6,302 bases of DNA from Frankiaceae bacterium (GTDB lineage: Bacteria > Actinomycetota > Actinomycetes > JADGOU01). Below are positions 1 through 6,302 of this stretch, in pieces (the first letter of the stretch is position 1; the number at the start of each line of letters is the position of its first letter). Where the stretch lies: NCBI GenBank assembly GCA_017882835.1, contig JADGOU010000181.1, forward strand, positions 1-6,302. Direction: 5' to 3'. The notes beneath the pieces were generated by a model. The model was not told the DNA's origin. It saw only the letters and a list, made by a program, of their open reading frames with translations, and made no database searches. A program made the position numbers and the translations under genes.

Positions 1-1283
1 CCGCCGCCGGCCTGGACGCCCTCGATCAACACCTCGACCACGGTGCCCACCCGGTCTTCGGCGCGCTGCGCAGTCAGCTCCTCCACCAGCGCCGACACCC
101 GCGCCAGCCGGCGCCCGATCGTGGCCCGGCCGACCCGCCCGGCCAACCCGGCCGCCTCCGTGCCGTCCTCGGCCGAGTAGCCAAAGACCCCGACCGCGTC
201 CAACTGCGCCGCGGTGAGGAACCGTTCCAGCTCAGCGACGTCCGCCCGGGTCTCGCCGGGGAAGCCCACGATCACGTTCGAGCGCACGGCGGCGGCCGGG
301 GCCAGCCGCCGGATCACCTCCAGCAAGGCGAGGAAGTCCGTCGTACCGCCGAAGCGCCGCATCTTCCGCAGCACCGTCGGGCTGGCGTGCTGGAAGGACA
401 GGTCGAAGTACGGCGCGACGCCCGGCGTGGCGGCCATGACCTCGATCAGCGACGGGCGCATCTCCGCCGGTTGCAGGTAGGACACCCGCACCCGGGCGAC
501 GCCGGGCACGGCGGCCAGCGCGGGCAGCAGCCGCTCCAGCAGCCGCAGGTCGCCGAGGTCCTTGCCGTACGACGTGGAGTTCTCGCTGACCAGCACCAGC
601 TCGCGGACCCCGCCCTCCGCCAGCCAGTGGGCCTCGGCCAGAACGTCCGCCCACGGTCGGGAGACGAAGGCGCCGCGGAACGACGGGATGGCGCAGAAGC
701 TGCAACGCCGGTCGCAGCCGGAGGCCAACTTGAGCGCAGCCATCGGGCCGCCGGTCAGCCGCTGGCGCACCGACCGCGGGCCGGAGGCAGGCGCGATCCC
801 GGCCGGCAGGTCGCCGTGACCAGGCAGCGCGACCACCGACGACGCCGCCGAACGCTCCACCGGAGACAGCGGCAGCAGCGTTCGCCGGTCCCGCGGCCGA
901 TGCGGGGCGATCGGACGACCGGCCAGTACGTCGTCGAGCCGAGCACCGATCTCGGCGTAGTCGTCGAAGCCCAGCACGGCGTCGGCCTCGGGCAGCTCCG
1001 TGGCCAGCGTCACGCCGTAGCGCTCGGCCAGGCACCCGACCGCCACCACCGGCCGCCGGTCCCCCGCCGGCTGCCCCGCATCGGCCGCCTCGAGGACCGC
1101 GTCGATGGAGTCCTTCTTGGCCGAGGAGACGAAGCCGCAGGTGTTCACCAGCACCGCGTCGGCGGCGGCCGGGTCGGGGACAACACGCCATCCCGCGGCG
1201 GTGAGTCGGCCAGCCAGCTCCTCAGAGTCGACCTCGTTGCGGGCGCAGCCCAGGGTCACCACGGCAGCCGAGCGGGTGGGCAT
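1..1283 (-). CDS. rimO: RimO, ribosomal protein S12 methylthiotransferase (3' end cut by window edge)
   Basis: This is a radical SAM enzyme that adds a methylthio group to a conserved aspartate of ribosomal protein S12 in the cytoplasm. The N-terminal methylthiotransferase domain carries three cluster cysteines: C13 (in TLGCARNEVDSEE), C49 (in NTCGF) and C84 (in VGCLAERYG). The radical SAM motif CxxxCxxC is C190, C194, C197, followed by AIPSFRG. Further family signatures are SENSTSYGKDLGD, SYLQPAEM, DLSFQHASPTVLRKM and SNVIVGFPGET. A TRAM domain begins near residue 405 and is cut at residue 427 by the window edge, so roughly 60 residues are probably missing. The text around LGCARNEVDS and the S12-enzyme style favour RimO over the tRNA enzyme MiaB. 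The ATG at 1281-1283 is the natural start, with about 10 residues before the first conserved strand, though no clear Shine-Dalgarno precedes it. The gene follows the RodZ-like gene by 48 bp and may be co-transcribed with it. The segment at residues about 128-175 looks like a long linker. Confidence 0.96.
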   Translation of the reverse strand, partial: MPTRSAAVVTLGCARNEVDSEELAGRLTAAGWRVVPDPAAADAVLVNTCGFVSSAKKDSIDAVLEAADAGQPAGDRRPVVAVGCLAERYGVTLATELPEADAVLGFDDYAEIGARLDDVLAGRPIAPHRPRDRRTLLPLSPVERSAASSVVALPGHGDLPAGIAPASGPRSVRQRLTGGPMAALKLASGCDRRCSFCAIPSFRGAFVSRPWADVLAEAHWLAEGGVRELVLVSENSTSYGKDLGDLRLLERLLPALAAVPGVARVRVSYLQPAEMRPSLIEVMAATPGVAPYFDLSFQHASPTVLRKMRRFGGTTDFLALLEVIRRLAPAAAVRSNVIVGFPGETRADVAELERFLTAAQLDAVGVFGYSAEDGTEAAGLAGRVGRATIGRRLARVSALVEELTAQRAEDRVGTVVEVLIEGVQAGG

Positions 1284-1331
1284 GCGAGCCAGGGTATCGG
1301 CCCGGTCGTCCCGGCCGTCCGGCTCCGCGCC

Positions 1332-2126
1332 TCAGCCGGCCTGCGGCCCGGCGGGGTCACCGGGGCCGAAGGCCACCGAGACCACTTGACCGGCGCTTCC
1401 CGGCGCACCGATGTCGCGCCCGTTGACGACGAGCGAGGCGGCACTGGCGTTGCCCAGGGTCAGGTGGATCTGCTCCGGGTCTTGGAAATCTTTGGTATCT
1501 CCGGGGGCCAGCGCCCCCTGGAAGATCGTGACGTTGGCGGCATTGCCCACCCGGACCCAGCACTTCTCGTCGATGATCCGCACCCGCACCGAGACGGCGG
1601 TCGGCGGCACCATCGCCACCGCATCCGGTCCGGCGGTGGCCGGGGCAGATGACGTCGGTGTCGGCGGCGGCGTAAGGGCGGTGTCGGCGCGGGTGCCGCC
1701 GGTCCCCTTGCCCACCCCGGTTTTCGTCCCCGTACCGAGCAGGTCCACCGCGGCCCACAGACAGATCACCACTAAGGCAACGGCCATGGCGGCCGCCCAG
1801 TTGGGCCGACGGCGCTCGCCGCGGACGGCGCCGGGCTCGAACACCAGGATGGCCGCCGCTGCCGGGTTGCCGCCCCGCTCGCGGTCATAGGCCGCCACCA
1901 GCACTGCCCCGTCGGCTCCTACCGTGTTCGCGATGCTGCGGATATGGCCGCGGGCGTAGACGTCACCACCGCAGGCGTCGAAGCGATCGGCCTCGATGTC
2001 GCGGATCAGCCCGGCGCGGATCCGCGTCGTGCGGGCGACGTCGTCGACGCTGAGCCCGCGTGCCTCCCGCGCTGCGGACAGCGTCGCCCCGATCGCGAGG
2101 TCTGCGAGGCGGTCCGGCTGGGTCAC
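1332..2126 (-). CDS. RodZ-like membrane-anchored helix-turn-helix protein (HTH_25 plus DUF4115)
   Basis: This 264-residue protein has the RodZ layout. A helix-turn-helix of the HTH_25 type spans about residues 13-70 (ARGLSVDDVARTTRIRAGLI, then GGDVYARGHIRSIA). It is followed by a basic stretch (GERRRP, 103-108) and one membrane helix (about 109-130). A Gly/Thr/Pro-rich linker runs to about 175, and an extracytoplasmic DUF4115 domain lies at about 178-255 (KCWVRV, FQGALAPGDTKDF, LTLGNASAASLVVNG). The predicted topology is cytoplasmic N-terminus and external C-terminus. In RodZ of rod-shaped bacteria the HTH binds MreB and the protein organises wall synthesis. In actinobacteria this homologue usually lies next to rimO, and its exact role is less clear, so I leave the symbol blank. 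The GTG start at 2124-2126 is chosen because a good Shine-Dalgarno sits 6 nt before it. The gene may be first in a unit with rimO. Confidence 0.9.
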   Translation of the reverse strand: MTQPDRLADLAIGATLSAAREARGLSVDDVARTTRIRAGLIRDIEADRFDACGGDVYARGHIRSIANTVGADGAVLVAAYDRERGGNPAAAAILVFEPGAVRGERRRPNWAAAMAVALVVICLWAAVDLLGTGTKTGVGKGTGGTRADTALTPPPTPTSSAPATAGPDAVAMVPPTAVSVRVRIIDEKCWVRVGNAANVTIFQGALAPGDTKDFQDPEQIHLTLGNASAASLVVNGRDIGAPGSAGQVVSVAFGPGDPAGPQAG

Positions 2127-2132
2127 GGTCCA

Positions 2133-2140
2133 CCTTCTCC
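2133..2140 (-). promoter_or_regulatory. Shine-Dalgarno of the RodZ-like gene
   Basis: On the minus strand this reads GGAGAAGG, followed by a 6-nt spacer (TGGACC) and the GTG start at 2126. It is the strongest ribosome binding site in the window and decides the start. A nearby GTG seven bases upstream is in another frame. Confidence 0.75.
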
Positions 2141-2208
2141 GGAGGCCCTGGTACGGCGGGATTGTTGGCTACCAGGCGTTCCCGCGATGGGTGGGCCGCC
2201 TGCACCCA

Positions 2209-2236
2209 AGTCTAGGCGGCAGCGCGCCAAGGGCAA
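2209..2236 (-). promoter_or_regulatory. Candidate promoter for the RodZ-like gene and rimO
   Basis: On the minus strand, TTGCCC (2236-2231) and TAGACT (2214-2209) are separated by 16 bp. Each matches the housekeeping consensus at 4 of 6 positions, and the second fits the actinobacterial TANNNT pattern. It would give a leader of roughly 75 nt before the GTG at 2126. It lies just beyond a candidate terminator for the upstream unit. This is pattern matching by eye in GC-rich DNA, so it remains tentative. Confidence 0.35.
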
Positions 2237-2241
2237 GACGA

Positions 2242-2278
2242 ACCGCGGGCCGCCTTCGGGCGAGGGCGGGCCGGCGGT
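2242..2278 (-). terminator. Imperfect GC-rich hairpin, candidate terminator after the acetyltransferase gene
   Basis: Arms at 2242-2254 and 2265-2278 pair at about 12 positions with one bulge and one mismatch, around a 10-nt loop. On the minus strand the hairpin starts 50 nt past the acetyltransferase stop. It is followed by TTCGTCTTGCCCTT, which is T-rich for this genome but not a true T tract. It could end the ftsK-acetyltransferase transcript. GC-rich DNA forms such stems by chance, so confidence is limited. Confidence 0.35.
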
Positions 2279-2337
2279 GTGGACTCAGCGCTCAGGTGTG
2301 GACTCAGGTGTGGACTCAGGTGTGGACTCAGGTGTGG
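2277..2337. repeat. 12-bp tandem repeat (GTGTGGACTCAG) at the acetyltransferase stop
   Basis: Three perfect contiguous 12-bp units, plus-strand GTGTGGACTCAG, lie at 2296-2307, 2308-2319 and 2320-2331, with a 6-bp partial unit at 2332-2337. A further perfect unit at 2277-2288 is separated from the array by the 7-bp stretch CGCTCAG, which looks like the end of a degenerate copy. The repeat is not itself an inverted repeat. On the minus strand each of the three contiguous units carries a TGA in the acetyltransferase frame, so the array gives that gene its stop (2328-2330) and two back-up stops. The array looks like a minisatellite formed by slippage. Confidence 0.95.
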
Positions 2338-2942
2338 CCCACCGACGGCGGCGATCCCGCGGTCGCGGTCGCGGACCAGCCGGGACCGACCGGGCGGCCG
2401 CCGTGGCGGGCAAGGGTGGCTTCGCCCGCCGGGCGCAGGTCCCGGCGGTAGCACACCCGGTCGAAGCGCTCGTTGCCCACCGCCACGAAGTCCGGCAGTC
2501 GGCCGTAGACGACGAAACCGGTCCGCTCGTAGAGCGCCATCGCGGCGGGGTTGTTGCCACGAACGTCGAGAATCACCGTCTCGATGCCGGCCGCCCGGGC
2601 GGTGTCGACCAGCGCGTCGACCACCACCCGCGCCAGCTTCCGACCGCGGGCGTCCGGGTGGACCATGACCTTGCGGATCTCAGCGTTCTGCTCCAGCACG
2701 GCTCCGTCCAGGCGCTCCCAGTAGCCGAGCGCCTCGGCCCGGCCGCCGACGTGCGCCACCGCAAGCCTCGCCCGGCCGGCGCGGACCGTCGTGAGCAGGG
2801 AGTCGAGCCACCCGGTGATCTCCGCCGTCGACGGCGGCTGCACCCAACCCACCGCCCCACCGATCGCCGTCACCGCGCCCACCACGCGCGCCACTTCGGC
2901 GGACAGCGCGGCGTCGGCGTGCTCCGGGCAGGTCACCTCCAC
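2328..2942 (-). CDS. GNAT-family N-acetyltransferase, substrate unknown
   Basis: The 204-residue product has a single GNAT fold, which transfers an acetyl group from acetyl-CoA to an amine, probably in the cytoplasm. Motif A is at about residues 89-111 (EIRKVMVHPDARGRKLARVV). Its CoA-binding turn reads R99-G100-R101-K102-L103-A104, so lysine stands where the classical RxxGxG/A pattern has its first glycine. Motif B is clear at 130-143 (NNPAAMALYERTGF), ending with YGRLPDF and CYRRDL at 146-169. The substrate cannot be told from sequence. The GTG start at 2940-2942 has GAGAGG 8 nt upstream. A second in-frame GTG lies two codons later. The gene begins 31 bp after the ftsK stop on the same strand, suggesting co-transcription. 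The last 35 or so residues are low-complexity, run past the end of the usual fold, and stop in the 12-bp tandem repeat. Confidence 0.9.
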   Translation of the reverse strand: MEVTCPEHADAALSAEVARVVGAVTAIGGAVGWVQPPSTAEITGWLDSLLTTVRAGRARLAVAHVGGRAEALGYWERLDGAVLEQNAEIRKVMVHPDARGRKLARVVVDALVDTARAAGIETVILDVRGNNPAAMALYERTGFVVYGRLPDFVAVGNERFDRVCYRRDLRPAGEATLARHGGRPVGPGWSATATAGSPPSVGHT

Positions 2943-2973
2943 CGGCGAAGCCTCTCATCCGGTTCCGCCGCAG

Positions 2974-5538
2974 CTAGTCGGCGTCCTCGCCCTGCAAGCC
3001 CACGAGGACCTCGTCCAGCTCCTCCGGGCGCACCAGGACGTCGCGGGCCTTGGAGCCCTCGGACGGGCCGACGAGGCCACGGCTTTCCATCAGGTCCATC
3101 AGCCGGCCGGCCTTGGCGAAGCCGACCCGCAGCTTGCGCTGCAGCATCGACGTGGAACCGAACTGGGTGGTCACCACCAGCTCGACGGCCTGCACCAGCA
3201 GGTCCAGGTCGCCGCCGATGTCAGGATCCACGTCCTTGCGCGCCGCCGTCGGGTCGCCGAGGACAGAGCGGTACGACGGGGCGAGCTGGGACTTGCAGTG
3301 CCCGACGATCGCCTCGATCTCCTTCTCCGACACATACGCGCCCTGCAGCCGGACCGGCTTGCTCGCCCCCATCGGCAGGAACAGGCCGTCGCCGAGACCA
3401 ATCAGCTTCTCCGCGCCGACCTGGTCGAGGATGACCCGGGAGTCGGCCAGGCTGGCGGTGGCGAAGGCCAGCCGGGACGGCACGTTGGCCTTGATCAGGC
3501 CGGTGACGACGTCGACCGACGGCCGCTGGGTGGCCAGCACCAGGTGGATGCCGACCGCGCGGGCCATCGCGGTGATCCGCACGATCGCGTCCTCGACGTC
3601 GCGCGGCGCCACCATCATCAGGTCGGCCAGCTCGTCGACGATCACCAGGATGTAGGGGTATGGCGTGTACACCCGTTCGCTGCCTGGCGGCGCGGTGATC
3701 GTGCCTTCCCGGACCCGTCGGTTGAAGTCGTCGACATGCCGGACACCGGAGGCCGCCAGGTCCTCGTAGCGCATCTCCATCTCGCGCACGACCCACTGCA
3801 GCGCCTCAGCGGCCTTCTTCGGGTTGGTGATGATCGGTGTGATCAGGTGCGGGATGCCCTGGTAGTGGGTCAGCTCCACCCGCTTCGGGTCGATCATGAC
3901 TAGGCGGACGTCGTCCGGGGTCGCCCGGCTCAGGATCGACGTGATGATCGTGTTGATGCAGGTGGACTTGCCAGCCCCGGTGGCCCCGGCGATGAGTACG
4001 TGCGGCATCCGGGCCAGGTTGGTGGCGACGAAGCCACCCTCGATGTCCTTGCCGAGGCCGACCAGCAGCGGGTGGTGATCGGAGGTCGCGGCCTTCGAGC
4101 GCAGCACGTCCCCCAGGCTGACCAGTTCACGGTCGGCGTTGGGAATCTCGATGCCGATGGCCGAGCGCCCCGGGATCGGACTGATGATCCGTACGTCGGG
4201 AGACTTCACGGCGTACGCGATGTTGCGGGAGAGCTGCGTGATGCGCTCAACCTTGACCCCGGGTCCGAGCTCGAGCTCGTAGCGGGTGACGGTGGGACCG
4301 CGGCTGAAGCCGGTGACGGCCGCGTCGACCCCGAACTGCCCGAGCACCTCCGTGAGCGCCTCGATCACGTTGTCGTTGGCCCGGCTGCGAGCCTTGGGCG
4401 GCGTGCCGGCGGCCAGCAGGTCCGGCGGCGGCAGCCGGTAGTCGCCCTCGGTGCCGCCCAGCACCATCTGCTCGGCGTGGCTGGGCCCGGATGGGCTCGC
4501 CTCCCGCGGTGTCGGGGGCGCCGGCGCCGGGGGTTCATCGGGGATCGGCTCGACCGTCCGGGCCGCGGTGTCTGGCTGGTCGTCCGGCTGGCTTTCGGCC
4601 GCCAGGCCCTGCCGCCGGCGGGCCGGCCGCCGGCGCAGCGGCGGCAGCGGCGGGCCGGGGTCCAGGCCGGACGGCTCCGCGGAGGCCTCGCCGCTGTCCG
4701 CACCGTCCGGTTTGGCGGACCCGCGCCGGGTCAGCCGGTGCAGGAGCGCACGTCCAGCCGCCGGTACGGCGTACACCGGCGTCGCGGTGACTACGAGCAG
4801 GCCGAACCCGGCGAGCAGCAGCAGCAGGGGCGCGGCGACGTACCGGCTCAGGGCGCTGGTCAGCGGCGAGGCGGCGAAGAAACCCAGCAGCCCGCCGGCG
4901 TGCCGCATCGCCGTGGCGCCGTCCGGCGGCACCGGGTTGCCGGCCGCGAGGTGCACCAGGCCGAGTGCGCCGAGGGCGAAGGCGGTCCAACCGATCAGCA
5001 GCCGGCCGCCAATGCCGGGGTCGAAGCGGTCCGGATGGCGCAACAGCCGCACCCCCAGCCAGGCCAGCGGCAGCGGCACCAGGGCGGCGGTGATGCCGAC
5101 CGCCCCGTACACGAGCGCGGACACCGCGGCTCCGAGCGGCCCGCCGGCGCTGAACCACACTCCGACGGCAACGACCAGCGCCGCGGCCAGGAAGGTGAGC
5201 CCGAGCCCGTCGCGGTGGTGCGCCGGATCCAGGTCGCGCGCCCCGCGGCCGAACGCCCGGACGACCCGGCCGATCCCCCGCGCCAGCACCGACCACAACC
5301 CGACGACCGCGCGCCACAGCGCGCGCAGCACCCGGTTCAGCGCGCCGGGCGCTCCCCGGCCGGCCACGCGCCGCCGCATCGGATGCGCACCGCCGCGGCG
5401 GGCGGTGGCCTTGGTGCGGGCCGGGCGGACGCCCCCGGAGCGACCGCCGTCGCGCGCCGAACGGCCGCCGGCCGCCGGCCCGCGCCCGCGGGTCCCGCCG
5501 TCGGGTCGACGGCTGGGGGCGGGCGCGCGCGTAGGCAT
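2974..5538 (-). CDS. ftsK: FtsK, septal DNA translocase
   Basis: FtsK is a membrane-anchored hexameric ATPase that pumps DNA through the closing septum and promotes dimer resolution at dif. The 854-residue protein has a basic, disordered N-terminus (1-100) and a membrane domain with about four helices (near 111-131, 138-162, 179-200 and 234-254). A Pro/Ala-rich linker runs to about 385, followed by the alpha/beta motor. Walker A is GATGAGKST with K524. Walker B is LVIVDELADLMM with D635-E636, and ATQRPSVDVVTG follows at about 668. The C-terminal gamma winged helix (about 772-854, with QRKLRVGFAKAGRLMDLME) reads DNA orientation signals. All motor motifs are intact. I chose ATG 5536-5538 (MPTRAPAP). 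An in-frame ATG at 5625 would overlap the divergent gene's start codon and add 29 unlikely residues. No good Shine-Dalgarno precedes 5538, so a leaderless start is possible, and ATG 5379 is a poorer alternative. The acetyltransferase gene follows 31 bp downstream. Confidence 0.97.
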   Translation of the reverse strand: MPTRAPAPSRRPDGGTRGRGPAAGGRSARDGGRSGGVRPARTKATARRGGAHPMRRRVAGRGAPGALNRVLRALWRAVVGLWSVLARGIGRVVRAFGRGARDLDPAHHRDGLGLTFLAAALVVAVGVWFSAGGPLGAAVSALVYGAVGITAALVPLPLAWLGVRLLRHPDRFDPGIGGRLLIGWTAFALGALGLVHLAAGNPVPPDGATAMRHAGGLLGFFAASPLTSALSRYVAAPLLLLLAGFGLLVVTATPVYAVPAAGRALLHRLTRRGSAKPDGADSGEASAEPSGLDPGPPLPPLRRRPARRRQGLAAESQPDDQPDTAARTVEPIPDEPPAPAPPTPREASPSGPSHAEQMVLGGTEGDYRLPPPDLLAAGTPPKARSRANDNVIEALTEVLGQFGVDAAVTGFSRGPTVTRYELELGPGVKVERITQLSRNIAYAVKSPDVRIISPIPGRSAIGIEIPNADRELVSLGDVLRSKAATSDHHPLLVGLGKDIEGGFVATNLARMPHVLIAGATGAGKSTCINTIITSILSRATPDDVRLVMIDPKRVELTHYQGIPHLITPIITNPKKAAEALQWVVREMEMRYEDLAASGVRHVDDFNRRVREGTITAPPGSERVYTPYPYILVIVDELADLMMVAPRDVEDAIVRITAMARAVGIHLVLATQRPSVDVVTGLIKANVPSRLAFATASLADSRVILDQVGAEKLIGLGDGLFLPMGASKPVRLQGAYVSEKEIEAIVGHCKSQLAPSYRSVLGDPTAARKDVDPDIGGDLDLLVQAVELVVTTQFGSTSMLQRKLRVGFAKAGRLMDLMESRGLVGPSEGSKARDVLVRPEELDEVLVGLQGEDAD

Positions 5539-5566
5539 GATCCACAGGCTACCGGTAGCGCGCGCC
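5522..5566. repeat. Inverted repeat around the ftsK start codon
   Basis: GGCGCGCGC at 5522-5530 and its exact reverse complement at 5558-5566 flank a 27-bp centre that includes the ftsK ATG (5536-5538). If transcribed from further upstream, the ftsK mRNA could fold a 9-bp stem enclosing the start. Alternating GC runs are common in such genomes, so this may be chance. Confidence 0.4.
5548..5559. promoter_or_regulatory. Perfect 12-bp palindrome in the divergent ftsK / DUF2461 gap, possible operator
   Basis: The sequence GCTACCGGTAGC is its own reverse complement. It lies 9 bp before the ftsK ATG, inside the 85-bp gap (5539-5623) shared by the two divergent genes. Its place would suit a regulator binding site or a hairpin in the leader. 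I do not recognise it as the site of a named regulator. No confident promoter was seen in this gap for either gene. Confidence 0.35.
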
Positions 5567-5623
5567 TTCGCCGACCGACGTTGGGTGGACACGCCGGAGG
5601 GCGGCGTAGGGCACCATCTGGCC

Positions 5624-6295
5624 ATGAGCCTGCCGGACCTTGAGCGCTTCGCCGGTTTCCCCGAGCGCGCCTTCTCCTTCTACGAAGGCCTGGGCGCCGA
5701 CAACAGCAAGGCCTACTGGACCGACCACCGCTCGGCGTACGACGAATGCGTCGCGGCCCCGATGCGGGCGCTGTTGGCGGAGCTGGCGCCGGAGTTCGGC
5801 GAGGCGAAGTTCTTCCGGCCGTACCGGGACGTACGGTTCAGCCGGGACAAGACGCCGTACAAGACGCAGGCGGCGGCAGTCGTTCACGGCGACGGCCCGG
5901 CCGACGGCGTGTTGTACGTCGCCCTGTCGGCAGACGGGCTCTACCTCGCCGGCGGGTACTACATGACCGCCACCGACCAGGCCCAGCGGCTGCGCGCCGC
6001 CGTCGCCGACGACCGCAGCGGGCTGGCCCTGGTCGCCATCCTGGATGCGCTGCGGGCCGACGGCTGGGAGGTCGGCGGCGGCCAGCTCAAGCGGGTGCCC
6101 AAGCCGTGGGACGACGCCCACCCGCGGGCCGACCTGCTGCACTTCAAGTCGCTGACCGCCAGCCGCGGCTACCCGCCGGACGAGCTGCTGCCCAGCCCCG
6201 CCACGAAGGACCTGGTGGCAGCCGGCTGGCGGCAGCTCGGTCCGCTGAACGCCTGGCTGCGCGACCACGTGGGCCCGTCGCGCAGCGCTCGCTGA
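5624..6295 (+). CDS. DUF2461 / TIGR02453 family protein, function unknown
   Basis: The 223-residue product matches the DUF2461 family over its whole length. It starts with FAGFPERAFSFYEGLGADNSK and YWTDHRSAYDECVAAPM. The hallmark block KFFRPYRDVRFSRDKTPYKT follows at about residues 66-85, then YVALSADGLYLAGGYYM at about 101-117, and KRVPKPWDDAHPRADLLHFK near 150-170. Family members are about 220 residues and have no established activity. The conserved Arg, Asp, Lys and Tyr residues suggest a polar binding pocket, but that is inference. No signal peptide or membrane segment is seen, so it is probably cytoplasmic. ATG 5624 fits the family start. The only nearby purine run is TAGGG at 5607-5611, 12 nt away and weak. 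An in-frame GTG at 5585 is less likely. The gene is divergent from ftsK and ends 7 bp before the window edge. Confidence 0.92.
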   Translation: MSLPDLERFAGFPERAFSFYEGLGADNSKAYWTDHRSAYDECVAAPMRALLAELAPEFGEAKFFRPYRDVRFSRDKTPYKTQAAAVVHGDGPADGVLYVALSADGLYLAGGYYMTATDQAQRLRAAVADDRSGLALVAILDALRADGWEVGGGQLKRVPKPWDDAHPRADLLHFKSLTASRGYPPDELLPSPATKDLVAAGWRQLGPLNAWLRDHVGPSRSAR

Positions 6296-6302
6296 CCGTC
6301 CG

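Noticed and set aside
1284..1331. Possible promoter or terminator between the RodZ-like gene and rimO.
   Set aside because: Only GC-rich sequence with no convincing -10 element or clean stem was seen, so co-transcription is the simpler reading.
1480..1502. Short AT-richer patch inside the RodZ-like gene.
   Set aside because: It encodes part of the conserved DUF4115 domain (around DTKDFQDP), stays in frame, and is too short to indicate transfer.
232..1652. Long open frames overlapping rimO and the RodZ-like gene (232-1191 minus, 387-1652 plus).
   Set aside because: Their products are Arg/Gly/Ala-rich frame shadows without recognisable domains. The rimO and RodZ-like frames carry clear family motifs over the same bases.
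2680..2958. ATG at 2958 just after ftsK as a separate small gene or a longer GNAT start.
   Set aside because: It is out of frame with the GNAT motifs and encodes a Gly/Arg-rich shadow. The GTG at 2942 has a suitable Shine-Dalgarno and the correct frame.
1944..3434. Plus-strand open frame of nearly 500 codons, reading through the tandem repeat as VDSG units.
   Set aside because: It is antisense to the GNAT and FtsK C-terminal domains, shows no domain and has shadow-like composition. The repeat reads open here only because its period is a multiple of three.
5539..5625. N-terminal extension of ftsK from an in-frame ATG at 5625.
   Set aside because: It would overlap the start codon of the divergent DUF2461 gene and consume the whole shared gap. 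The added 29 residues do not look like FtsK, whose usual basic N-terminus begins naturally at 5538.
4000..5643. Long plus-strand open frame opposite ftsK.
   Set aside because: It is antisense to intact FtsK motifs, and its composition (Arg, Gly, Gln, Pro) is typical of a non-coding frame in GC-rich DNA.

Overview
The window is very GC-rich throughout, with strong third-position G/C bias and GTG starts. It reads as core chromosome of a high-GC actinobacterium. The gene content and the style of the FtsK and RodZ-like proteins would fit Micromonosporaceae or a relative, but that family-level placement is inference from general resemblance, not a search.

Layout, right to left along the minus strand: ftsK (DNA translocase, 5538-2974), a GNAT-family N-acetyltransferase (2942-2328), a RodZ-like membrane-anchored helix-turn-helix protein (2126-1332), and rimO (ribosomal protein S12 methylthiotransferase, 1283 to the left edge, truncated inside the C-terminal TRAM domain). 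On the plus strand, divergent from ftsK, lies a DUF2461 family gene (5624-6295). The order ftsK, HTH protein, rimO is a familiar housekeeping arrangement in actinobacteria, usually continuing to pgsA and cinA, which would lie beyond the left edge.

ftsK and the acetyltransferase gene are 31 bp apart and probably co-transcribed. A 201-bp gap then separates the acetyltransferase from the RodZ-like gene. It holds a 12-bp tandem repeat that supplies the acetyltransferase stop codon, an imperfect GC-rich hairpin with a modestly T-rich tail (candidate terminator), and a candidate promoter. The RodZ-like gene and rimO (48 bp apart) may therefore form a second transcription unit. The 85-bp divergent gap between ftsK and the DUF2461 gene contains a perfect 12-bp palindrome and no strong ribosome binding site for either gene.

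The proteins serve separate cell functions: chromosome segregation at the septum, acetylation of an unknown substrate, probable envelope or morphology organisation, and ribosome modification. I found no phage, defence, CRISPR, insertion sequence or RNA gene, and nothing resembling a new multi-gene system. The points worth a second look are small: the tandem repeat at the acetyltransferase stop, the gap signals, the palindrome by the ftsK start, and an apparently long linker in RimO.
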